Shown here: piece after piece, positions 31,087 through 40,524 of the stretch | Layout: every line of letters starts with the position of its first letter | Numbering within the stretch: position 1 is the first letter of the stretch | Source of the DNA: Micromonospora sp. HK10 | GTDB taxonomy: Bacteria; Actinomycetota; Actinomycetes; Mycobacteriales; Micromonosporaceae | DNA: 64,000 bases | Assembly (NCBI RefSeq): GCF_000982955.1 | Contig: NZ_KQ058902.1 | Location: 19,387-83,386 of the forward strand | Reading direction: 5' to 3' | The notes under the pieces: generated by a model | What the model saw: only the letters and a program-made list of their open reading frames with translations | Database searches by the model: none | Told to the model about the DNA's origin: nothing | Translations under genes and position numbers: made by a program

Positions 31087-32196
31087 TCAGGCGGTGGTGG
31101 CCCGGTTGCGGGCCAGGAACTGGGTGAGACTGCGGAACTGCACCTGCTGGACCAGGACGGCGACCACGATGATGCCGCCCTTGACCATGTTCTGGGCCTC
31201 GGTGGAGAGGCCGTTGATGGCGAAGAGGTTGGTGATCGTGGAGAAGATGATCACCCCGAGCAGGGAGCCGACGATGGTGCCCCGCCCGCCGCTGAGCAGC
31301 GTGCCACCGATGATCGCGGCGGCGATCGCGTCCAGCTCGTAGAGGTTGGCCATCGCCGCCTGCGCGGAGGTGGCCTGCGCGGTCAGCATGACCGCGGCGA
31401 TGCCGCAGCACAGACCGGAGAGCGCGTAGAGCAGCAGGGTGTGCCGGCGGACGTTGATGCCGGCGAGCCGGGCCGCCTCGGGGTTGCCGCCCACGGCCAC
31501 CGTACGGCGGCCGAAGGTGGTCCGGTTGAGCAGCACCCAGCCGGCCAGCACCACCGCGGCCAGGATGTAGACCAGCAGCGGGATGCCGAGCACGTTCGTG
31601 CTGGCGATGCCGTTGATGAACTGGTTGTCCGAGACCTGGGTCTGCTTGTCGGAGATCTCGGCGGCCAGGCCGCGGGCGGCCACCATCATGGCCAGCGTGG
31701 CGATGAACGGCACCAGCCGCCCGTACGAGATGAGCAGCCCGTTGACCACGCCGACGGCCAGCCCCACGGTGAGCGCGCTGAAGATCATGCCGCCGGCGCC
31801 GTAGCTCTGCGTCGCGACGGTGGTGCACCAGACCCCGGCCAGGGCGACGATCGCGCCGACCGACAGGTCGATGCCGCCGCCGATGATCACGAAGGTCATC
31901 CCCACGGTGACCACCCCGACCACCGAGGCGAGCTTCAGGATGGTGAGCGTGTTGCCCCACACCCAGCTCGCGTCGCCGTAGAGGTCGGGCCGGGTGAGGA
32001 TGCCGATGACCACCAGCACCACCAGGGTGGCCAGCAGGCCGAGGTTGCGCCGGGCGCCCTCCCCGCCGTCGCCGCGCCACCAGGAGAGCCGCGCCCGGGC
32101 GTCGGCCTTGGCGGTCTCGGCCGGGTCGACCGGCGGCGACTGGGCCGGCAGCCCCGCCGACCGCTGCGGCGGGGCCGTGGGTGTCGTCTCGGTCAT
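31087..32196 (-). CDS. Sugar ABC transporter permease (RbsC type)
   Basis: This 369-residue permease has a soluble N-terminus and about 8-10 helices. It carries the RbsC/XylH family signatures GMTFVIIGGGIDLSVGAIVALAG, GVVNGLLISYGRLVPFIATLAMM and AAAIIGGTLLSGGRGTIVGSLLGV. It forms the membrane pore for the sugar delivered by the downstream lipoprotein. The ATG at 32196 overlaps the ATPase stop (ATGA). Confidence 0.93.
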   Translation of the reverse strand: MTETTPTAPPQRSAGLPAQSPPVDPAETAKADARARLSWWRGDGGEGARRNLGLLATLVVLVVIGILTRPDLYGDASWVWGNTLTILKLASVVGVVTVGMTFVIIGGGIDLSVGAIVALAGVWCTTVATQSYGAGGMIFSALTVGLAVGVVNGLLISYGRLVPFIATLAMMVAARGLAAEISDKQTQVSDNQFINGIASTNVLGIPLLVYILAAVVLAGWVLLNRTTFGRRTVAVGGNPEAARLAGINVRRHTLLLYALSGLCCGIAAVMLTAQATSAQAAMANLYELDAIAAAIIGGTLLSGGRGTIVGSLLGVIIFSTITNLFAINGLSTEAQNMVKGGIIVVAVLVQQVQFRSLTQFLARNRATTA

Positions 32197-33755
32197 GCCG
32201 GTGCACCTTCCATGAGGGACCCCGCCATCACGAGGTCGAGCACGGTGTTCTCGTCGAGTTCGCCGGCCGGGGCCTCCCGGACCACCCGGCCCTCCCACAT
32301 CACCAGCACCCGATCGGCCAGGCCGAGCACCTCGGGCACCTCGCTGGAGACCAGCAGCACGCCGACGCCGCGCGCGGCGAGGGCCCGGATCACCTGGTAC
32401 AGCTCGGCCCGGGCGCCCACGTCCACGCCCCGGGTCGGCTCGTCGAGCAGCAGCAGCCGGGTGCCGCCGAGCAGCCAGCGGCCGACCACCACCTTCTGCT
32501 GGTTGCCGCCGGAGAGGGTGCGTACCGGCCGGCGCACGTCGCGGGGGCGCAGCTCCAGCGAGTCGGCGATCCGGTCCGCCGCGTCCCGTTCCCGGCCGGC
32601 GTCGGTGAACCCGAGTCGGGCGTACCGGCCGAAGGTGGACAGGGTGACGTTGCGGTAGATCGGCTCGCCGAGCAGCAGCGCCTGGCTCTTGCGCTCCTCG
32701 GGGGCCATTCCCATGCCGGCCCGCACGGCCGCGCCGACGCTGCCCGGGCGGAGCGGGCGCCCGTCCATCCGGACCGTGCCGGCGTGCGCCCGCCGGGCGC
32801 CGTAGATGGTCTCCAGCAGCTCCGAGCGGCCGGAGCCGACCAGACCGGCGATGCCCACCACCTCGCCGGCCCGCACGCTCAGCGAGACGTCGGCGAACTC
32901 GCCGGTCCGGGTGAGCCCGTCGACCCGCAGCAGCTCCGCGCCGTCGACCTCGCCGGCCGGGCGCGGCGGGAAGACGTACTCGATGGTCCGCCCGGTCATC
33001 CGGGCGACCAGGTCGCGGGTCGGCGTGTCGCGGGCCGGCAGGTTCGCCGCGGTGGTCCGGCCGTCCTTGAGTACGGTGACCCGGTCGCCGATCTCGCGGA
33101 TCTCCTCCAGCCGGTGCGAGATGTAGATGACCGCGATGCCCTGGGCGGCGAGTTCCCGGATGATCCGGAACAGGTTGGCCACCTCGTCGTGGGCCAGCAC
33201 CGCGCTCGGCTCGTCCATGATGATCAGTCGGGCCTCGTGCGACAGCGCCCGGGCCATGCTGACGATCTGCTTGCCGGCGGCGGGCAGGTGGCGGACCAGC
33301 CGGCCGGGCGGGATCTCCGGGTGGCCGAGCCGGGTCAGGATCTGCCGGGTCCGGCGGGCCGTCTGCCCGCGCCGGACGAAGCCGATCCGGCGCGGCTCGT
33401 GGCCGAGGAAGGCGTTCTCCGCCACCGACAGGTCGTCGACCAGGTCGAGTTCCTGGTAGATGGTGGCGATCCCGGCGCGCATGGCGGTCTGCGGGTTGGC
33501 GAAGGCGGCCGGGCGGCCGCGCCACTCGACCTCCCCCGAGTCGGGCCGGTGCACCCCGGCGAGCACCTTGATCAGGGTGGACTTGCCGGCGCCGTTCTGC
33601 CCGAGCAGGCAGTGCACCTCGCCGGCCCGCACCTCGAGCTGCACCCCGTCCAGGGCGCGTACCCCCGGGAAGGTCTTGACCACGTCGGTGAGGCGCAGGA
33701 CCACCTCGCCGGCGACGGTGCCGGCGGGGGCCTCCACCAGGGGCGCGTTCGTCAC
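32193..33755 (-). CDS. Sugar ABC transporter ATPase (RbsA/MglA type)
   Basis: This 520-residue protein has two fused nucleotide-binding domains. The first has Walker A GQNGAGKST and an atypical signature region (VRHLPAAGKQIVSMARAL instead of LSGGQ), with Walker B LIIMDEPSAVL. The second has a degenerate P-loop GLVGSGRSE, the signature LSGGNQQKVVVGRWL and Walker B LLLLDEPTRGVD. This asymmetry is normal for RbsA-class carbohydrate ATPases. GTG 33755 follows GAGGAGG. Confidence 0.94.
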   Translation of the reverse strand: MTNAPLVEAPAGTVAGEVVLRLTDVVKTFPGVRALDGVQLEVRAGEVHCLLGQNGAGKSTLIKVLAGVHRPDSGEVEWRGRPAAFANPQTAMRAGIATIYQELDLVDDLSVAENAFLGHEPRRIGFVRRGQTARRTRQILTRLGHPEIPPGRLVRHLPAAGKQIVSMARALSHEARLIIMDEPSAVLAHDEVANLFRIIRELAAQGIAVIYISHRLEEIREIGDRVTVLKDGRTTAANLPARDTPTRDLVARMTGRTIEYVFPPRPAGEVDGAELLRVDGLTRTGEFADVSLSVRAGEVVGIAGLVGSGRSELLETIYGARRAHAGTVRMDGRPLRPGSVGAAVRAGMGMAPEERKSQALLLGEPIYRNVTLSTFGRYARLGFTDAGRERDAADRIADSLELRPRDVRRPVRTLSGGNQQKVVVGRWLLGGTRLLLLDEPTRGVDVGARAELYQVIRALAARGVGVLLVSSEVPEVLGLADRVLVMWEGRVVREAPAGELDENTVLDLVMAGSLMEGAPA

Positions 33756-33781
33756 GTCGGCCTCCTCACGCTGCTGCGGGG

Positions 33782-34987
33782 TCACGCCGCCTCCCCGAAG
33801 GCGAGGTCGCTGGCGAGCACGGCGGCGCCCGCGACGCCCGCGCGCGGGCCCAGTTCGGAGAGGACGACCGGCAGGTTGCCGGTGGCCAGCGGCAGCGACC
33901 GGCGGTAGACCACGCTGCGGATCTCGGCGAGCAGGATGTGGCCGAGCTGGGCCAGCCCGCCGCCGATCACGATCATCGACGGGTTGGTGAAGCTGACCAG
34001 GCCGGCCAGGATGCTGCCGACCCGGCGGCCGCCGACGCGGATGAGCTGGATGCAGGTGACGTCCCCCTCGACCGCCCCCTGCGCCACGTCCAGCGCGGTC
34101 ACCGCGCCGCCGGCCGCGAGCCGCTCGGCGAGCGCCGGGGACGTCCCGGCGCGGACCGCGGCGGCGGCCTCCCGGGCCAGCGCCGCGCCGCTGAACACCG
34201 CCTCCAGGCAGCCCAGGTTCCCGCAGGAGCACATCGGACCGTTCGGGTCGACCTGGATGTGGCCGATGTCGCCGGCGCATCCGTCGGTGCCCCGGTAGAC
34301 CTGGCCGTTGAGGTAGATGCCGCACCCGATGCCGGTGCCGATCTTGATGAAGAGGAAGTCGTCGACCGAGCGCGCGACGCCCCCGTGCCGCTCGCCGATC
34401 GCCATGATGTTGACGTCGTTGTCGACCACCGCCGGGCAGCCGTGCTCCCGGGTCAGCAGCTCACGGACCGGGTAGCGGTCCCAGCCGGGCATGATCGGCG
34501 GGGAGACCGGCACCCCGTCGCGGAAGCTGACCGGCCCGGGCACGCCGATGCCGATCGCGTCGAGCCGCTCGTACGCGCCCTCCACCCGGGCCTTGTGCAG
34601 CAGCTCGTTGACCCGGTGCAGGATCACCTTGGGGCCGGAGCGGATGTCGGCCGGCTCGGCGTAGGCGGCCACCGGTTCGAGCCGGCCGTTGACCACTTCG
34701 ACGTCGATCGAGCTGGCTCCGAGGTCGACGGCGGCGAACCGCAGGCGCGGGTTCAGCTCGACCAGGGTGGAGCGCCGGCCGCCCCGGGACGCGGCCAGCC
34801 CCGCCTCGGCCACGTAGCCGAGGCCGACCAGCCGTTCCAGCTCGGCCAGCAGGCGCGGGCGGGGCATCTGCAACCGGTCCGCGAGCTCGGCCCGGGACAC
34901 CGCGCCCTCGTCGCGCAGCAGTCGCAGCAGCCGCACGTGCAGGGGATCCACCGTCCGCACCGGGGCGCACCTCCGCATCGGAGTCAT
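33782..34987 (-). CDS. ROK-family transcriptional repressor
   Basis: This 401-residue ROK protein has an N-terminal winged HTH (LLRLLRDEGAVSRAELADRLQMPRPRLLAELERL), then the sugar-kinase-like core: FAAVDLGASSIDVEVV, DAIGIGVPGPVSF, VDNDVNIMAIGE, FLFIKIGTGIGCGIYLNG and the zinc site GHIQVDPNGPMCSCGNLGCLE. It most likely senses the imported sugar and represses the importer. It is the first gene of the operon, 26 bp before the ATPase. Two inverted repeats lie upstream of its start. Confidence 0.92.
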   Translation of the reverse strand: MTPMRRCAPVRTVDPLHVRLLRLLRDEGAVSRAELADRLQMPRPRLLAELERLVGLGYVAEAGLAASRGGRRSTLVELNPRLRFAAVDLGASSIDVEVVNGRLEPVAAYAEPADIRSGPKVILHRVNELLHKARVEGAYERLDAIGIGVPGPVSFRDGVPVSPPIMPGWDRYPVRELLTREHGCPAVVDNDVNIMAIGERHGGVARSVDDFLFIKIGTGIGCGIYLNGQVYRGTDGCAGDIGHIQVDPNGPMCSCGNLGCLEAVFSGAALAREAAAAVRAGTSPALAERLAAGGAVTALDVAQGAVEGDVTCIQLIRVGGRRVGSILAGLVSFTNPSMIVIGGGLAQLGHILLAEIRSVVYRRSLPLATGNLPVVLSELGPRAGVAGAAVLASDLAFGEAA

Positions 34988-35058
34988 CGACAGCGACGCG
35001 ACGGCGACGTGTCGTGTCCGTCACAGTAGGAGGCTTCCAAGTGGCATGTCCAGAGCTT

Positions 35059-35098
35059 CAGAACTTCTGGCCCAAACTTTTGTCCGTCTGAACAAAAG
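35059..35098. promoter_or_regulatory. Putative ROK operator region
   Basis: CAGAACTTCTG (35059-35069) is a perfect palindrome. Further upstream CTTTTGT (35077-35083) and ACAAAAG (35092-35098) form an inverted repeat with an 8-bp spacer. Both are AT-rich and lie 72-111 bp upstream of the ROK start. Confidence 0.5.
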
Positions 35099-35194
35099 CG
35101 CGAAATGGATCAAGAAAAGCCGCCCCGCCGCCGGTGGGCACCGGGGGCGGGGCGCGGGTGGTCGTGACAGGTGGCCGTGGCGGGACGGCCGCGG

Positions 35195-36283
35195 TCAGCG
35201 ACGGTTGGCCGCGTTGCGCTTCTTGCGCAGCTTGCGGTCGTCACGCAGCTCGACGTAGGGCTCCTTGTCGGCCGGGTGCCCGGCCTCGATGGCGCGGCCG
35301 CGCTCCAACTCGGCGTCGAACTCGGCGCCGAGCAGGATGGCGATGTTGCTCAGCCAGAGCCAGACCAGGAAGATGATCACGCCGGCCACCGCCCCGTACG
35401 TCTTGTTGTACGAGCCGAAGTTGCTGACGTAGAGCGCGAAGAGGCCGGAGACGACCAGCCAGATGACCACCGCCAGCACGCCGCCGGGGCTGACCCAGCG
35501 GAACCCGCCGTGCCGGGCGTTCGGCGAGGCCCAGTAGAGGATCGCGAACATCAGGCTCACCAGGAGCAGCAGCACCGGCCACTTGGCGATGTTCCAGACC
35601 GTGAGGGCGGTCGAACCCAGCCCGATCGCGTCGCCCACCTGCTCGGCGAGGCCGCCGGTGAACACCACGATGACGGCCGCGACCAGCAGCATCACCCCGA
35701 TCACCGCGGTCACGCCGAGCCGGATCGGCAGGGTCTTCCAGATCGGCCGCCCCTCGGGCACGTCGTAGATGCTGTTGGAGGCACGCATGAAGGCGGCGGT
35801 GTAGCCGGAGGCCGACCAGAACGCGGCCAGCAGACCGATCACCGCCGCGATGCTGGCCAGCCCGCCCGACCGGCCGGCCTGGTCGATCGCGGTCTCGATG
35901 ATCTGCTGGATGTTCGGCTCCGGCACCGCCTGGCCGACGGCGTCCTTGACCCCCTCGGTGGCCCGGTCGCCGAGCAGCCCGAGCAGCGAGATGAGCACCA
36001 GCACGCCCGGGAAGATGGACAGCACCCCGTAATAGGTCAGCGCCGCCGCCCAGTCGGTGAGGCTGTCCTCCTGGAACTCGCGCACGGTCCGCTTGAGCGT
36101 CGCCACCCAGCCGCTGCCCGGCAGGTCGGTGGGGCTGTCCGGCCCCTCGTCGGGACCGACCGGCCCGGTGCGGTCACGCCCGGCCTGGCCGGTGCGGTCA
36201 GCCCCGGTGTGGGCGGCGCGCTCAGCCCCGGTGTGGGCGGTGCGGTCGGCCGCGGTGCGGGCGGCGGACTCATCGGTGGCCAT
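35195..36283 (-). CDS. YihY/BrkB-family membrane protein
   Basis: This 362-residue protein has a disordered, charged N-terminus with imperfect HTGADRT-type repeats (residues 1-55), then the UPF0761/BrkB domain with six membrane helices: DWAAALTYYGVLSIFPGVLVLISLLGLLG, the SIAAVIGLLAAFWSASGYTAAFMRASNSIYDV block and KTYGAVAGVIIFLVWLWLSNIAILLGAEFDAELERGR. Function is unknown in general; the family was once misannotated as ribonuclease BN. It is followed by a highly basic C-terminus. It lies 59 bp downstream of the ABC-2 permease pair. Confidence 0.9.
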   Translation of the reverse strand: MATDESAARTAADRTAHTGAERAAHTGADRTGQAGRDRTGPVGPDEGPDSPTDLPGSGWVATLKRTVREFQEDSLTDWAAALTYYGVLSIFPGVLVLISLLGLLGDRATEGVKDAVGQAVPEPNIQQIIETAIDQAGRSGGLASIAAVIGLLAAFWSASGYTAAFMRASNSIYDVPEGRPIWKTLPIRLGVTAVIGVMLLVAAVIVVFTGGLAEQVGDAIGLGSTALTVWNIAKWPVLLLLVSLMFAILYWASPNARHGGFRWVSPGGVLAVVIWLVVSGLFALYVSNFGSYNKTYGAVAGVIIFLVWLWLSNIAILLGAEFDAELERGRAIEAGHPADKEPYVELRDDRKLRKKRNAANRR

Positions 36284-36342
36284 CGGCCCTCCTCGTCGTC
36301 GGCGTCGTCTCCGACATGCCCGACGACCAGGGTGGTTAACCC

Positions 36343-37155
36343 CTACCGGTAGAGCATCCGGCTCATCCGCCGGGACGCCAACGCCAGCATGCCGGCGGTC
36401 AGCGCCACCAGGTATGCCACGTCCAGCAGCCAGCCGCCGGAGCCGCCCACGCAGATCTCCCGGATCAGGTGCACCGACCGGTAGAGCGGCGTCACCTCGA
36501 CCAGCCAGCGCAGCGCCACCGGGTATGCCTCGGCCGGCACGAACGTGCCGGAGAACAGGAAGAGGGTGAACTGCGCCGACCCCATCAGGTCGAAATCCTG
36601 CCAGCTGCGCATCAGGGTGGAGACGGTCATGCCGAGCGCCCCGAACGCGAAGCCGACCAGCACCGCGGCCGGGAACGCGGCGGCGGCCCGCGCGGCGGTG
36701 GTCAGGTCCGCCACCACCATGATCACGAGGAACGCGGCCGAGTAGAGGCTGCCCCGGATCATCGCCCAGGCCAGCTCGCCGAGGGCGATCTCGAACGGCT
36801 GCACCGGGGTGGCGATCACCCCGTCGTACAGCTTCATGAACTTCATCTTGCCGAAGAAGTTGAAGGTGGTCTCCGACAGTGCCCCGCTCATCGCCGACGA
36901 GGCGAGCATCGCCGGGGCCACGAAGGCGGCGTACGTGACCACCTGCCCGCCCGGCAGGGTGAGGTCGCCGACCAGCGCGCCCACTCCGACGCCGATGGAG
37001 AAGAGGTAGAGCACCGGCTCCAGGAAACCGGAGACCAGCACCAGCCAGTACGCGCTGCGCAACGCCGTGAAGTTGCGCTCGGCCACCGAGGCGGAGCGGC
37101 GCGGCCCGCCCTCGAAGCTGACCAGCCGGGGCAGGACCAGAGTGACCACGGACAT
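36343..37155 (-). CDS. ABC-2 type exporter permease, second subunit
   Basis: This 270-residue protein has six helices of the ABC-2/NodJ-DrrB class, with the TFNFFGKMKFMKLYDGVIATPVQPFEIALGELAWAMIRG coupling segment, FLFSGTFVPAEAYP and VTPLYRSVHLIREICVG. It pairs with the preceding permease (7-bp gap), likely as a heterodimer. A cognate ATPase is missing from the immediate neighbourhood; the nearest candidate is the DrrA-like gene at 44853. Confidence 0.9.
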   Translation of the reverse strand: MSVVTLVLPRLVSFEGGPRRSASVAERNFTALRSAYWLVLVSGFLEPVLYLFSIGVGVGALVGDLTLPGGQVVTYAAFVAPAMLASSAMSGALSETTFNFFGKMKFMKLYDGVIATPVQPFEIALGELAWAMIRGSLYSAAFLVIMVVADLTTAARAAAAFPAAVLVGFAFGALGMTVSTLMRSWQDFDLMGSAQFTLFLFSGTFVPAEAYPVALRWLVEVTPLYRSVHLIREICVGGSGGWLLDVAYLVALTAGMLALASRRMSRMLYR

Positions 37156-37161
37156 CCTCCC

Positions 37162-37965
37162 CTAGACGACGAGCGCGCGGCGGAACACCCGCCGCGCCAG
37201 CAGCCAGCCGCCGACGGACCAGGCGGCGAGGTAGAGCAGGTGGCCGGGCACCGACCACTGCGGGGCCACGCCCAACGTGGCCGCCCGGCACAGGTCCACG
37301 CCGTGCCAGAGGGGCGTCACGTACGCCACCTGGCGCAGCCCGCCGGGCAACTGCTCGACGGGGAAGAACACCCCGGCGAAGAGGGTCATCGGGATCACCG
37401 CGAACCGGAACAGCAGGGCAAGGTAGCTGTCGCTCGGCACCGCGGCGCTGAACGCGAAGACCGGCGCGGCCACCGCCAGGCCGAGCAGCAGCCCGACCAA
37501 CGGCACGACCGCCGCCCACGGCGAGCGCAGCGCCCCGAACAGCGCGGTGACCAGCAGGAACGCCACCGTGCTGGTGAGCACCCGGAACAGCACGAAGGCC
37601 AGGTGGCCGCCCATGATGTCACCGATCCGCAGCGGCGCGGCCGCCTGGGCGGAATAGGTGCCGATCCAGCGGAAGTTGCTCAGCACCGGCCAGGTGGACT
37701 CGGCGACCGCCACCTGGAACGCGGTCGAGGCGATCAGGCCGGGGACCAGCCAGTCCAGGTAGGGCACCCCGCCCACGCCCCGGTCCACGTACGCCCCGAC
37801 GCCCACACCGAACCCGAGCACGGTGAGCACCGGCAGCAGGAACGAGGAGAAGACCCCGGCCCGCCAGGTGCGCCGGTAACCGACCAGGTAGTAAGCGAAC
37901 ACCGCCAGCGCCGGCACCCGGGCCACCCCCGGCCCGGCCCGCTCCGCCACGCTCACGTCGACCAC
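37162..37965 (-). CDS. ABC-2 type exporter permease, first subunit
   Basis: This 267-residue ABC-2 permease has six helices, including FAYYLVGYRRTWRAGVFSSFLLPVLTVLGFGVGVG and FAVIPMTLFAGVFFPVEQLPGGLRQVAYVTPLWHGVDLCRA, the NodJ-type signature. It belongs with the following permease and is expected to export a drug or polysaccharide. Start at GTG/ATG 37965. No ATPase directly precedes it; accessory DNA does. Confidence 0.9.
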   Translation of the reverse strand: MVDVSVAERAGPGVARVPALAVFAYYLVGYRRTWRAGVFSSFLLPVLTVLGFGVGVGAYVDRGVGGVPYLDWLVPGLIASTAFQVAVAESTWPVLSNFRWIGTYSAQAAAPLRIGDIMGGHLAFVLFRVLTSTVAFLLVTALFGALRSPWAAVVPLVGLLLGLAVAAPVFAFSAAVPSDSYLALLFRFAVIPMTLFAGVFFPVEQLPGGLRQVAYVTPLWHGVDLCRAATLGVAPQWSVPGHLLYLAAWSVGGWLLARRVFRRALVV

Positions 37966-38099
37966 CCCTGCGCTCCGCCCACGTCGGCCTTCCTACCCCT
38001 GGGGTACGACAGTCGCCGGTCACCCTACGGCCGGGCATCCGGTGCCGTCGCGGGAGTTTCCGCCGTCACGAGCTCGACAAGAGGGAGCGCCTGCCGGGG

Positions 38100-38366
38100 T
38101 CAGGCGAAGTCGACCGCGTGATCGGTGGCCCACTGGTCGAACGAACGCGCGGGCCGCCCGAGCACCGCCGCCACGTCGTCGGTGACCCGCTCGGGCGTCT
38201 CGACCATCGCGGCCCAACCGGCCAGTGCCGCATCCGCGAACGCCGGGCTGCCCATCGCCGCGGCCAGCATCGGGCGGATGGCCTGGGTCCGGCCGATGAG
38301 CGTACGGCCGCAGGCGATGCCACCGAATTGGACTCGGACGTAGCGGTAGCTGCGGGCGGTGTTCAC
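38100..38366 (-). pseudogene. C-terminal fragment of an NmrA/SDR-like oxidoreductase
   Basis: This 88-codon frame contains only the last part of an atypical SDR: FADAALAGWAAMVETPERVTDDVAAVLGRPARSFDQWATDHAVDFA, the usual ending of NmrA-like proteins. The N-terminal Rossmann half is absent; upstream sequence is the DUF4097 gene. It appears to be a decayed remnant rather than a functional gene. Confidence 0.6.
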
Positions 38367-39043
38367 TCGGATGCGGTGACGAGGATGTCGCCGCCGCCGG
38401 AGTGGACACCGATCCTGTGCGCGGAGGCAGCGTCGGTGGGGATCTCGACGGTGGTCGTGCCGCCGGAGCCCTGCGCGTCGATGCTGTAGCGGTCGCGGGG
38501 TAGCCGGAGCGTGACGTCACCACCGCTACTGTCCACGCGGACGGACTCGGGCGGCTTGGTGAACGTGAGCTGGATGGCGCCGCCGCCGGTCCGGGCCGTG
38601 ATGGTGGCCGGGGTGATCCCGCTCGCGTCGACCGCTCCGCCGCCGGACGTCAGGTTCAGCTCGCCGGACAGGCCGGTGACGGAGATGGTGCCGCCGGCAC
38701 TGTCAAGCGTGGCCTTGAACCTGGCCGGCACCTCGAGGTGGTAGTCGACACCGCAGTTGCCTCGGTGGCCCTGGCAGCCCGACGTAAACGTGAGATCCGA
38801 CCCAACGACGTTGTGCTGCGGTACCGGTTTCGCGCCGGTGTACCGGATGGTCTCGGTGACGTGCACGGTGTCGCCGGAGCCGGCCGTGACGGTGATCCGG
38901 CCGCCGAGGCTGCTGACGGCGAGGGCGTCAACCTTGTCGGTGAGGTCGTACGCGCGGGTCTCGGTCTGCTGCTGCTCGTCGCAGGCGGCCAGCGGTACGA
39001 GCGCCATGGCGAGACAGGCGAGTGCGGTGATGCGGGTGCGCAC
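38363..39043 (-). CDS. DUF4097-type beta-helix lipoprotein
   Basis: This 226-residue secreted lipoprotein has a signal peptide ending in LVPLAAC. A right-handed beta-solenoid pattern of DUF4097/adhesin type follows: ALAVSSLGGRITVTAGSGDTV, LDSAGGTISVTGLSGELNL, SGGGAVDASGI, VRVDSSGGDVTLRLP. A Cys pair lies in SGCQGHRGNCG. Start GTG 39043 with GGAAAGG upstream. It is 20 bp downstream of the hydrolase gene and near a two-component system, suggesting an envelope-stress role (inference). Confidence 0.82.
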   Translation of the reverse strand: MRTRITALACLAMALVPLAACDEQQQTETRAYDLTDKVDALAVSSLGGRITVTAGSGDTVHVTETIRYTGAKPVPQHNVVGSDLTFTSGCQGHRGNCGVDYHLEVPARFKATLDSAGGTISVTGLSGELNLTSGGGAVDASGITPATITARTGGGAIQLTFTKPPESVRVDSSGGDVTLRLPRDRYSIDAQGSGGTTTVEIPTDAASAHRIGVHSGGGDILVTASE

Positions 39044-39063
39044 AAAGTGGCCTTTCCAGACGG

Positions 39064-40443
39064 TCAGGGGAGCAGGAGGCCCCAGTACAGGGCCCAGGGA
39101 AGGAAGAGGACGCCGGCCACGAGCAGGAAGCCTTGGCGCAGACGGTCGACGGTGGAAGTACGCCATGCGTGGATCGTCGCGGCGGTGGTGATGACGGTTA
39201 TGAGCGCGACGGCCTGGAGCGCCAGCCAGAACACGGGCCGCCCACCTAGCATCGGGCCCGGTGAGATGCCCTTCCAGTTGGCGCTCTCGGCCACGGTGAC
39301 GAAGTACGCGACGAAGCCGATGACCGCGGTGGCACCTGTCGCGGCGAGGAGCCGGGCGGGACGAGCGGCGGTTGCCGCACGGCGGGACACTCGCCGGACA
39401 AGAGCGACGATCGGGTAGGACAGGAAGCCGGTCAGGAGCACGGCGAGGGCGATGAGCTGTGCGGGCCAGGACTCCCACCATGCCGAGGGGGCCAGTGCGA
39501 CGCTGTGCGCCTGCTGCGCCGGGGGTTGATCGACGTGCGGCGGCGGAATGGTGCCGGCGCCGACCGCGCGGACCCAGTCGCCGACGATCTCCGGGTACGA
39601 CGGGAACAGTTCGTTGGTGAACATGCCGGTGTCGTCGAGGACTCGCAAGGTGTGTCCTGCGCTGGGGATGAACCGGACGGTCAGCGGCGAGCGGATCGTC
39701 TGGCGCAGGACAGCGACGCTCTCGGCGGGCGGCACTTGCGTGTCGGCCGTTCCGTACACGGCGAGGACCGGCTGCGTGACGGCGGACAGCGCCGGCCGTG
39801 GCTCGTAGTCGGCCTCGGCGAACAGTCCTGCGTCGTGCGCGAGCCGGTAGAACTTGTTGGACAGCGTGTCGGTGAGCGCGCCGGAGACTCCGGCGTCGGC
39901 CAGTTTGTTGCGCATGTTCCAGTTCTGGACGCGCAGCGGTGGCAGGGCCGGGGCGGAGGCGAGGATGAGGAAGGCGATGTCCTTCGACCGGCTCGCGGCG
40001 ATGGGCATGACCCAGCCGCCCTCGCTGATCCCCCAGAGCCCGACGACGTTCGGCTTCACTCCGGGTTGCTTTCGCAGGACGCCGACCGCAGCGACGACGT
40101 CGTCGGCGAGCAGCGAGTACACCGGGTTGTCGAGCGGGCGTTTGTCGTACGCGAGAACGGCGATCCCCTGTCGCGCGAAGGCGATCGCCTCCGGGGTGAC
40201 GCTTGCCCGCTTGCCGTTGCCGGAGCCGTGCACCAGCACCAGTCCGGGCAGCGGGCCGGACGCGGCGCGAGGCGCGAAGACCGTACCGGCAAGGGTCTTT
40301 CCGCCGGCCGTAGGAATTCCGACGTCGGTCGTGGTCAGGTCGGCCGGGACCGGCGCCGGCGGAGGGGCGGCGGCTGACGGTAGGCCGGTCAGTGCGATGG
40401 CGACGAGCACCAGGCTCAGGATTCGGACAGTGCGTGCGGTCAC
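39064..40443 (-). CDS. Exported alpha/beta hydrolase with C-terminal membrane domain
   Basis: This 459-residue protein has an N-terminal signal peptide (ILSLVLVAIALTGLPSAAA) and a dienelactone-hydrolase/peptidase-S9-like domain: oxyanion LVLVHGSGNG, nucleophile elbow LWGISEGGW (Ser in GISEG), Asp in YGTADTQVP and His in SAGHTL. The last 150 residues form four membrane helices. It is probably an esterase acting outside the cytoplasmic membrane. It is co-oriented with the two-component genes upstream and the DUF4097 lipoprotein downstream. Confidence 0.85.
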   Translation of the reverse strand: MTARTVRILSLVLVAIALTGLPSAAAPPPAPVPADLTTTDVGIPTAGGKTLAGTVFAPRAASGPLPGLVLVHGSGNGKRASVTPEAIAFARQGIAVLAYDKRPLDNPVYSLLADDVVAAVGVLRKQPGVKPNVVGLWGISEGGWVMPIAASRSKDIAFLILASAPALPPLRVQNWNMRNKLADAGVSGALTDTLSNKFYRLAHDAGLFAEADYEPRPALSAVTQPVLAVYGTADTQVPPAESVAVLRQTIRSPLTVRFIPSAGHTLRVLDDTGMFTNELFPSYPEIVGDWVRAVGAGTIPPPHVDQPPAQQAHSVALAPSAWWESWPAQLIALAVLLTGFLSYPIVALVRRVSRRAATAARPARLLAATGATAVIGFVAYFVTVAESANWKGISPGPMLGGRPVFWLALQAVALITVITTAATIHAWRTSTVDRLRQGFLLVAGVLFLPWALYWGLLLP

Positions 40444-40524
40444 CGGACGATCATCGAAGAACCGGTGTGCGCAGCCATCGCCGCCGCGAACGGACCTACC
40501 TGGGTCGCGGGAGCGGTTCTGGTC

